A DNA stretch of 64,000 nucleotides. It comes from Hybos culiciformis. Taxonomy: Eukaryota > Arthropoda > Insecta > Diptera > Hybotidae. The stretch covers positions 70,867,430 to 70,931,429 of the forward strand of contig OZ023273.1 of assembly GCA_964007475.1 (NCBI GenBank), in the 5' to 3' direction. The notes beneath the pieces were generated by a model. It saw only the letters and a list, made by a program, of their open reading frames with translations. It was not told where the DNA came from and ran no database searches. The position numbers and the translations under genes are program-made. Below are positions 36,368 through 45,861 of the stretch, piece after piece (position 1 is the stretch's first letter; the number at the start of each line of letters is the position of its first letter).

Positions 36368-36668
36368 TTAATTAAAGTTAATAAATTACTAGGTGGGATA
36401 CCTTTTATATTTAAAGAATTATGGATTTGATAACGGGGACAGGAAGTTTAGACTGGATTACAAAATGGGACAGTTAGTAGGTAATCATTTATACTCTTCT
36501 TAAAGCGGCGCAAGTCATAAATCAAACGTCCGTCAGCTGTGGGGAACAATTTTGAAAGAAGAGCATTCCACATTCTCGAGGTGGGAATTGAAAACGAATC
36601 TCCGAAGCTCGTTCTATCACATCTGGGAGTTTTAACGAAATATGGGTGTGACGTTGAATTATTTATCA
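36368..36668 (-). pseudogene. 5'-truncated LINE fragment, second copy of the ORF2 C-terminal tail
   Basis: Minus frame 36448-36669 contains TSFGDSFSIPTSRMWNALLS and LIYDLRRFKKSIN, closely matching the fragment at 13540-13856, including the non-coding 3' part (AAATTACTAGGTGGGAT). No upstream RT domain is present. Confidence 0.72.
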
Positions 36669-36880
36669 TGAAAATAAAGAAAAAAAAGTTAAATTCTTTT
36701 TTATTATTTTATTGAAATCTTTGTTCTTACTGTTAGAAAAAATATCTAGATTATTACGTTTAAGAACTGTTATTGTTGGAAATGAGACATCGATCTGGTT
36801 ATTTGCTAATCGATAGCTTATGGTCCAGAGATCGGAATTATGTATCACTGCACTGCCGTATATAATTCAACAAGAAAGCT

Positions 36881-36950
36881 ATACTAGTTTCACTCGATTA
36901 GAAAGAAGAAATGGATTTTCGTAAGATTTTTTCGTTCGATCGTAACTCAT
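36881..36950. repeat. Half copy of the 8526-8672 inverted-repeat element
   Basis: Shares ACTAGTTTCACTCGATTAG, GGATTTTCGTAAGATTTTT and CGTAACTCAT with the right half of 8526-8672. Confidence 0.6.
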
Positions 36951-37799
36951 AATAACCCTCCAGTTTTTTTTTGATAATGCTTGTCCGTTGTACATTTACA
37001 TCACTTTATTTTATTTTTAGATGGCAAAAAAGAAATAACCAGTATACTGTGATAATTGGAAATCGAGGTAAATATTGTGATTTTAGTAATATGTATTGAG
37101 ATGAAAAATTTATTTTTTTAATTCATGATGAAATTAATTGGTCCGTGTTGATGATTTTATTTGATTATATATTATCCAATTACTGAAGAGTAAATGTATT
37201 GAAAAAATTAAAATATTAATAAGTTACAAAGTACAAGTTATATTATTAATTTAAAAATTTAGTTCTCGGCATATTGTCATCGAATTCTTTTTCGAACAAA
37301 AAATTTTTCTATTTCTTTGGAGAAATTTTTTTATTTTATTTATTCATTTATTTATTTCATACTTTTACGCAAAATATTTTAAGTTTCATTAATATTTAGT
37401 CATTTATAATTCATTTAAAATTTTTATTTCTAGGAATGAAGATTGTTATTGCTTTGGTAAGTAAAGTAGGAAAAAAGCTCTCATATGAAATCTCAAGAAC
37501 AGCACACAAAAAATAATTGAAATTTACAAATGAAATTAAACTTTCTAATTTGTTTATTTTTAAAATATTTTGTTTGCAGTTCTGTGAGGTTTTATATTTT
37601 TATAAAAAAAAATGATAGATGATGATAAATTCAAATATCAGTCTTCTTTTCCCGTCGTAAGAAATTTGACGACACATACGTATCTTTCTGAAAATTTTAT
37701 GCTAAATTATTTATTGTAGGTTTTAATTTTAGAATTTAAACTGCTTGTTCTATTAGTCCACAAGTATGTTTTACCTGTTTGGCGTATGAAATATCATTT

Positions 37800-38720
37800 A
37801 CTTCTCTATATAAAGACTCCACATAGAAATTTTTATCTGTCAAATGGTTCGACCAAAATAAATATACACTCTAGGAAAAAAACTTATTATATTTAAAAAA
37901 CAAATTTAAATAATTAGAAATTTTATAATATGAAGAATATAAATATTTTTAAATATTTGAATCTAAATATTTTTAAATATTTGAATCTAAATATTTTTTA
38001 AAATGTACGAAGGTAAACTAATTTAACTTAAAGCATCAGCGAAGATTGGCGGCTTTGTTATCTCGATAGTGAAAGTTCGACAAGTTAAAAGCCTTCAAAA
38101 TAAGCAATTATGAATAAAACAACATATAAACAGTGAAAATAAAATATTTGTATTTAAATTCACAAATTAATCAAAATTACTACTAACTTAACTAATATCT
38201 GAAATATATTAAAAATAGAAAAATAGCTAAAACAATAAAAATAAAATGTTAAGCGTAAATGTGAAAAATTCATATTTTCAGTTAGAAAGACTTATTATAC
38301 CGAGCATTAATTTCAAAAGGGTTTTGTTTGTACTCTTCTGAATTAGAATGAATCTCTTAATTTTTTTTTTCGACCACGCTTTTTTTTTTGCCGTCACTGT
38401 AAAAAAAAAATTTGAACAGGGGTCCCCCCTATCAAATGGGTTTTAAACACTCTTCTTTTGTATTGCCAAAAATATTACGAATTTTTAGCATATTCCGTAA
38501 TATTTTTGGCAATTTTTTTATTGAAAAATTATAAAATTTATATTAATAAAAATTTATACTTACATGTCAAATTGAAATTCCTTCTTTTTCTTATAAAAAA
38601 AAAAAGATTTTTAAAAATAAAAATAAATTTTTCATACTAAAAATTTGATTTTTGTAAGAAAAGCTTATTCGACCTTAATACATAGACAAATTTGATGTTT
38701 CGTCTTTTATATAGAGAAGT
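37800..38720. mobile_element. Possible TIR element (ACTTCTCTATATAAA ends)
   Basis: ACTTCTCTATATAAAGAC at the left matches the reverse complement of GTCTTTTATATAGAGAAGT at the right. It contains a short tandem (TTGAATCTAAATATTTTTAA repeated, 37945-38003). No target duplication or protein seen. Confidence 0.4.
38462..38513. repeat. Small perfect hairpin
   Basis: TTGCCAAAAATATTACG pairs exactly with CGTAATATTTTTGGCAA around a loop of about 17 bases. Confidence 0.75.
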
Positions 38721-38905
38721 CAGTGGAAATATATACAAATTTTTATCGGTATATATGTATCTGGTCAGTTTAATATTATATAACAATATTCATATAATGT
38801 TAAGTTAATTGATACGGCAGAGAGCAGAGTATGTTTAAACAGAGTTGTTATAAACCTTATTTGTCTCAATGTCTCAATGGATATATATATTAATATAGTT
38901 TCGCA

Positions 38906-39642
38906 TTGGACGTACCACAGTACGTCAACCAACATTCAATACAACATCAAACAATTTGTTGAACAGGTTATAAAAATTTTTTTTTACTGCGCTTTCAAAA
39001 CAAATACGATAATTTCATATAATTTTGTTTTTATTTGTAGAGAATAGTAAACTGCATTATTTTCATTTAAAATCTTATTTAAAAAAGGTTGTATTGAACT
39101 AGTGATGGGGAATCTCGGGGGGAATCTCGTTCACTTGACTGAAGTGTATTAACTCGTTCGTTCTTTTTCAGTAAACGGGTTCAAAAATATCGTTCAATTG
39201 AACGTCTCTTTTTAAGACAAAAAAAAAATTGAAAAAAATTTTTTTTTCAATTGAACGACTCTTCAAGACCCAAAAATATTTAAAAAAAAATGTTCAATTG
39301 AACGAACGAACGAACTGAAAACATTAAATTGAACTGTGAAGTAAAGGAGTAATATTAAATTACATATTTTTTAGTTAGTTCATTTTCATTCATTTACTGG
39401 GTACCTGGTTTGGTTGATCTAGACCTAGAGTCTAGACTGGACTATTTCTTTTATAATTCGATATCGATAAAGGAAAGGTTTTTTATTCTATAATGTTTAA
39501 AATTATTTTATTTACCTTTTTTTTTAACTGAACGGTGAACGATTGAACGATAATTTTATTTTTTAATGACCGAACGATCATCGTTCACTTTGGTCTCTAT
39601 ATTGAACATTATGTGGTTGGAATTAAACTGTGGTACGTCCAA
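38906..39642. mobile_element. TIR element, 737 bp (TTGGACGTACCACAGT ends)
   Basis: TTGGACGTACCACAGT at the left and its exact reverse complement at the right. The interior has several CAATTGAACG and GAACGAACGAAC inverted motifs. No transposase and no clear target duplication. Confidence 0.68.
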
Positions 39643-40106
39643 AGTAAAAAGAAATATTAAAAACAATTTTTATTATTTAATGCGACATTTCATATTTTAT
39701 ATCATCTCTGGTAAATGTTTTTATATTTATTATGATTCTAAACCTAAAATATTAAGCTTGTAATAGAAATTAGAATTAGATTATCGATTTCGAAAAATTC
39801 TACAAAATCAAATAAAATTATTTCGCTAAGTTTTACTTTTTTTTAATTCAATTTAAGCATCTTAAAATTAATATATTAATTAAATAATTGAACTACATTT
39901 TATTAATTTAGCATAAAATAAAAAGATAATTCAGTCAAATCGATAATAAATTTTGTTTTATTTAATTTAGTTTTTTTTTAACTTTTCAGCTCAACATTCA
40001 GCTAATGTATTTAAATGTATTTCATATTAATTAAAGAAAATAAAGTATGATTGAAAATAACTTTTTTATTTCAATAATAGGTACATATATGCAAAAATTC
40101 TGAAAG

Positions 40107-40560
40107 AAGCGTAGTTTTATGAACATCTCAACATAAATTTGTATATTAAAGATATTTTGGTTTTTGAGCTTGAGCCTCAAAACCGTGGGAAGTAGATTAT
40201 TTCATACTAAATATATATGCAAAATTTTCTTTCTCAACTTTGAGAGCTCATAACTCGCGAACCACTGCATCGATTTTAATTTTTTAAATGCCAAAAGAAG
40301 CGTAATTTTATGAATTTTAATCTAAAAAAAATTTGTTTTATAAAATATTTTTAGGTTTTTGAGCTAGAGCCTAAAAACCGTCGAAAGGCGATTTTTTCAT
40401 ACTAAATATATTTGTAAAATTTTCTTTCTCAACTTTGAGAGCTCATAACTCGCGAACTACTGCATCGATTTTAATTTTTTAAACTCCAAAAGAAGCGTAA
40501 TTTTATGAACTTTAATCTCTACATAAATTTGTATATTAAAGATATTTTGAGTTAGAGCAA
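40107..40560. repeat. Tandem repeat, about 190-bp unit, 2.4 copies
   Basis: The anchor AAGAAGCGTAATTTTATGAA starts near 40107, 40297 and 40492. Units share TTTTGAGCT..AGCCT, AGAGCTCATAACTCGCGAAC and CTGCATCGATTTTAATTTTT. Confidence 0.75.
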
Positions 40561-41081
40561 AATCAATAAACTTACTATGTAAATTGAAATTAATATTTTA
40601 ACAAAATCATTAATGTAATAAATTAGAAGAAATCAAAAATCAATATTTAATATGAATAAAGCACAAAGCAAATACTACTTCTTTTCACTAGAAGGTTATT
40701 AACTACTTAGAGAGAAAATTAAGTATTTAATCAAACAAAGATTGCACAGAGATCTCAAATCAATCTTGGAGTAAACAAAAATGGTCAATAGTTAAGCAGA
40801 GATAATTAATATACAAAAAGAAAAAAAAAACACATGAGCTATCAGGGGACACCCGACAGAAGCGAAGCTTCTTACGCCTAAAAGTATAATTTTTAAAATT
40901 TAAATAATAAATATACTATACTAGTCATCATGTTTTATCATGGAAATAATTTGTTTGTGGTAGCTAAAATAAGACAAATGTTTGTGACTGTTTTGTTGAC
41001 ATATCTGGAAAATTCACTATTTTTTTTTATCTTAATGGTTTATGGTTTTAATACTCTAATTTTCGCAATAGACTTTACAGA

Positions 41082-41425
41082 AGTGCTTCTCCCAGGATTT
41101 TTCTGAATAAAAATATTCTGAATAAAAATATTCCTAATGTATTTTGTTAGTGTAATTTAATGTCAAAAATATTTCAAGTTGAATTTTTTAATACATGCCC
41201 CAAGGCATGTATTAAAATATTCTGTACAAAAAAACATCATTACTGTCAAATCAAAGTTGTTTTGATTTGAATTTTTAAAACATTTTTTCTCTTGAAAGAA
41301 ATAATAAAAAAAGTAAAAAAATTATTCTCCGGAGAATTTGTATTTTTTTGACACTATCAAAATATTTTTATGTTAAAATAATAATATTTTTATTCAAGAA
41401 AAATAAAAATCCTGGGAGAAGCACT
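41082..41425. mobile_element. TIR element, 344 bp, with central hairpin
   Basis: Ends AGTGCTTCTCCCAGGATTTT and reverse complement. The centre carries AATACATGCC...GGCATGTATT (about 41190-41217). No clear target duplication. Confidence 0.65.
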
Positions 41426-41429
41426 AGAT

Positions 41430-42448
41430 TTTATAACTACATATTTACAGCTACATATTTTTTAACAAGTCCAAAGTATGTAATATAATATTTACAACTA
41501 TATATAGATAGTATTCCATTATATTTTCAATATCAATAAATTAATTTTTTGGGCTTCGTTTTTAAATTGAATTCACGCAACAGAATAATATTTTTTTTTT
41601 TTTTTTTAATATTAATCCAATTAAAAAAATAAATTGTCAATTAATATCAAAAAATATCGAATTTATCAATTAAATTTCTTAAATATAATTAAATAAGAAT
41701 TTATAAAAAAGTTCAAATTAAATTGACCGAATATGATGTTTAAATTTTTTTTTTTAAATTGCTAGAATTCTCTTCCGGAAAAAATTTATTATGTTAAAAT
41801 TTGTATCTAGTTCAAAACAAATATTTTGCGAACAAACTTTATATGTATAATGTTTCAGAGACAGATTGATTAAGAATAAAGTAATTCGTCTGTTGAGTTC
41901 TATAATATCGATCGCCATAAAATGCCAAATTAGTTATTCACATTTAAAGTTCAAATGAAGTAAGCGGTAGTTTTTATCAAATTTTTAAGCAAATTTATTT
42001 TTAGAATAATAAATAGATATTAAAGAAGTTTGAGCCCAAAAGCTAAAGATTTTGGTGGAAAGAATGGTTTAATTCCACTATCAAAGTTTAATTTTTTTTA
42101 TCGTATCGTAAAAAAACGCTACTTTCGTTTCAATTTTGTATGAAACAATAAAAAAAAATTTTGAGCTTTCATACAAAATACGACATTATTTAAAAAAAAC
42201 TTTTTAGAATAGTTTTAGTGATTTCTTTTTTAAAAAATAAACCAAAATAATAAATTTTAATAATTATTTTAATTAAAAAGATTTTACCTTAAAAAATAAT
42301 TACAAATTTTTTGAAAATAAATATCAAGAAATTTGCTGATTTTGCTTGTGTGTATTTGAGCGTTTTGTGAGTACATAGCGTGAGAGAATGATTTAATTTT
42401 AAAAACAAAGGGCGAACGTATAATGGTTTTTGAATTAAAAAACGGATT
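41430..42448. other. AT-rich DNA left of the transposon nest
   Basis: Contains the left arm (about 41889-41923) of an inverted pair, ATTCGTCTGTTGAGTTCTAT, whose partner is at 44908-44943. No gene is seen. Confidence 0.45.
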
Positions 42449-43019
42449 ATTACGGACAGGGCTGCCAGATGGAATTAATGAAATTTCCTCAAATTTTTAA
42501 GAAATTTCCCCAAAACAGACACTTTTTGAAAAAAATTCCTCAAATTTTTTTTGAAGTTTAACTTCTTTAGCGAGGTATTGTTAAAAATTTTTGATCAAAA
42601 TAGGGGAAAAAAGAAGACAGAATATAGTATGTGCTGCGTCACGATAAATAAAAGCCACAACGCTGCAAAAGAGGGGTAATAACCACAGAATGTAGTATGT
42701 TAAAAAGTAAAAACAAATATAAAAGCAGGAAAATATAAGACGTTGTAGCATGTAGCATGTATTTACGAAAATAAAATAGCGATACTACACACACAACAAA
42801 ATACTAACGATGGTGGAAAGCAAAAAACAAAAAAAAAACCATATAGATAGAATTAAAAAAATGTACAATAACAGAATTAAAGATCAACTGATTTTGTTGT
42901 TAATATTTATTTAGTTTATTTCCTTTTCGAATTAGTGAAATTCTATCATATGAAACAGAAACGCTGTTTGTCTGTTTGTCTATTCCGAATAGGTACCTAA
43001 ACCGCTCAGCCGATCGTTT

Positions 43020-44300
43020 TCAAACTTACACTATTTCTTTGTCTCAGATCGAGGGTCGTTATAGGCTATTTTCAAATTTGATTGGCCTCCTACCTAGCGA
43101 CCTCCCCTGAGGGCCCACTTCAAAAGTTCGTCCGATTTCATTCAAATTTGGTATGTAAAGAGAGGAACTGATTACACCCAAATTTCGTAACAAAAAATTT
43201 ATTTCCGATTTCATTCAAATTTGGTACGTAAAAAGAGGAAATTATTACACACAAATTTCGTAACAAAGAATTTCATTCAAATTTGGTAAATAAAAAGAGG
43301 AAACGATTAAACACGTAAATTTCGTAACAAAAAATTGATTGATCCTACCCAGCGACCACCACGGGGGGCGGACTAGGGAATGCATTTTTTTAATAAAAAT
43401 TTAATTCCGGATTTTTGGAATTGTCTTGAAATGAAATCCGGATTTCGGTTTATTCCGGAATTTCATATAAAAATAAAAATATATTAAAAAATTAAATTAA
43501 ATTATTCTTTAACATAAATATTAGTTTATTTAGTTCAAAACATTATAACAAATTAAATTATGAAATATTTTTTATTAAAATAAAATTTTATACTTTTCAA
43601 TAAACCGAAAGTGAATAAACTGAATGGAAAAATAAAAATTTGAAACACAAAGTATCCAATGTTTTATCATTGAGTTTTAATCGAATTTTTATTGAAAATG
43701 TTCCTGCAGCATTGTTAATAAGTTATATTAGAGATCTTCCAAAAGTGTTCCTCGAGGGGCCCCCCTTGATCGCGAAATTTAATTTCACTTCGAATCCCAA
43801 ATAAATCACTGAACTCCAACTTATTTTGTTAATGTTGATGATTAATGTGAAAAAAAGTTTTACGTATTTGCAGACTTGCGATAGCTACTTAGATTTCAAT
43901 TTTTGTGAATTTTAATGCTTTATGCCTAAATAATAAAAAAAAAATAAACAATTGGTCAAAATTCCCGCCAGTAAAAGTTCCACCAAATTCGAAAAATTCG
44001 GAATTTAGCATTTTGAATTTCCGAATTTTTTGAAATTCGAAAACAGGCGCATTTCCGGATTTCCGGGATCCAAAAAACCGGTTTTGCATTCCCTAGGGCG
44101 GACTTCTAAAGTTCGTGTGATTTTATTCAAATTTGGTAAATAAAAAGAGGAAACGATTAAACACATAAATTTTGTAACAAAATATTGATTGATCCTACCC
44201 AGCGACTTCTAAAGTTCGTCCGATTTCATTCAAATTTGGTACGTAAAAAAGAATAAATGATTACACACAAATTTCGTAAGAAAAAATTTAGCCCCTTCTT
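43020..44300 (+). repeat. Repeat family C units inside the hAT element (split by the nested element)
   Basis: Diverged ~119-bp units at about 43020-43373 and 44096-44300 with TTCGTCCGATTTCATTCAAA, TTTGGTACGTAAAAAGAGG and AAATTTCGTAACAAAAAATT. The opening CCGCTCAGCCGATCGTTTTC matches the far end of the array at 59937-61075 in reverse. Confidence 0.75.
43374..44095. mobile_element. Nested hAT-like element, 722 bp, perfect 8-bp target duplication
   Basis: Starts TAGGGAATGCA and ends TGCATTCCCTA, flanked by GGGCGGAC at 43366-43373 and 44096-44103. Subterminal ATTTCCGGAT and GGATTTCCGG motifs recur on both sides. It interrupts a family C repeat unit, so it is younger than the host hAT element. 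Confidence 0.87.
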
Positions 44301-45861
44301 CCACTTACAAAAGTAAATCAGTCAGAGTCCGTAGCCAAATAAATATTTGCAAGTAAATAAAGAAGTTAAACTTCTTTCGTGAGCTTATGAGGATGAGGCT
44401 CATACATATTTTTTTTTATATTCGTGTTCCAAAATTTTTTTTTGCCCTAAATTAGAAAAAAAATTGTTTAACGGTTTTACTCACTGCACTTTTTCCCCAA
44501 AATCAGCATATTTTTGCAAGATTTCCTCAAATTTTTAATATGTTCAGATTTTATGCGGTACTTATAATGTTCTAAATCAAAAAGTTTAGTTCCAACAATG
44601 GATTTTGAGAACGTACGTAGAAGAATGGTAATGACATCAATTTCTTAAAATTATAAGGGTAGAAAAAATTGACGAGTCTGAAATTTTAAATATTGTTGAT
44701 TGCCAACGTTAGCACAATATTTATGAATTTCTTCAAATTTTCCTCAGAAAAAAAATATTTTCCTCAAATTTTTCCCCATGTTTTTTTTTACTTTTTTTTC
44801 CCCCGAAATTAAAAATTTCCTCAGTTTGGGGAAAAAATTCCCCAATCTGGCAGCCCTGATTACGGAAAAAAAACGGAAATTATTATTGTTAATTTTTATT
44901 ATAAATGGCGATACGATACTATAGAACCAAACAGACGAATTGTCAATTGTTGTACCATACTTAGTAGTAGCAGAGAGTAGGTATACATAGAGAAATTAGT
45001 TCAAACAATATTTTCAAATCGCTTTTTTATTTTTTTTGTCTATTTTTCGCAACCCCATAACAAAAAAAAGCTTTTTTCTTCGCTCATTTTTATTCTCTTT
45101 ACTATAATTATGTTTTGAAAGCTTTATAAATACAGAAAAAAAAAAATTTAAAAAAAATGAATCAGGAAAAAATCTGGCGTTCTGAAAAAAAAGAACACAT
45201 CGTTATTTTTACGTTTAAGAAAGAAGTCTTAAGTCTTATGTTTACATATATAAAAAAAATAAATCAATTGTTTTAACTTATCAAAACACTTACATAAAAT
45301 TCTTAAAACGGAAGAAACTAGTTTATGACAGAAAAAAGCAAAAAAATCAGAACCTCATAAATGAAAATAAATGAAAAATTCAACATTATTAAACAGTACA
45401 TGCATATTAAGATTTTCTTAAGTTTACACAATAGCTGTTTGCTGCGAGAAAAAAAATCAGGAAAAAATCTGACCAATTAATTTTGTAAAACGAAAAAAAT
45501 GTCGATAAGTCATTTTTGCTTGTGACAGCCGACAATTTTTTATTATGAAATTTATGTTTTTAAAATAGATAATATTTTAAATTTTATTTGCATAAGTATG
45601 TGTAGGTACCGTTTGTTTATGTTTTAAAATTTGAAGTAACTATTAAAAATGCATTTGTTGTTCAACATTTAATCAATTAAGGATTAAACATTAAGGTTTA
45701 TTATTATTTTTTTACCGGATTGATAAAATAACAAAGTATGTAAGAGCAATTGATATTTTTTTACTTATCCTGTAGAAAATAATTATCATTTTCGTTTTTT
45801 AGATTTTATTTCCCAACGCTAACGTAGTTATTTTACTCAGTCCCGCCCGTTTTCTTCCTTA

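Larger units (their letters stand above)
34589..37600 (+). other. Run of micro-exon-like segments with good splice sites (possible unrecognised gene)
   Basis: Segments bounded by a polypyrimidine-AG and a GT donor: 34589-34631 (donor GTAAGTATA), 34745-34844, 35119-35157 (39 bp), 35796-35843 (48 bp), 37021-37067 (47 bp) and 37434-37456 (23 bp, donor GTAAGTAAA), with further acceptors at 36224 and 37580. The chain 35119, 35796, 37021 can be read with phase-1 junctions before a stop. The 23-bp segment can read NEDCYCF in one frame. A ~100-bp intronic stretch (34966-35064) is duplicated at 35634-35735, each copy preceding one of these segments. I recognise no protein family, and a non-coding transcript or chance is possible. 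Confidence 0.3.
42457..44858. mobile_element. Non-autonomous hAT element, 2402 bp, perfect 8-bp target duplication
   Basis: Starts CAGGGCTGCCAGAT and ends with its reverse complement. ATTACGGA is repeated exactly on both sides (42449-42456 and 44859-44866). Both subterminal zones repeat TTCCTCAAATTTTT. The interior has family C tandem units and a nested younger hAT element, but no transposase frame. Confidence 0.88.
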
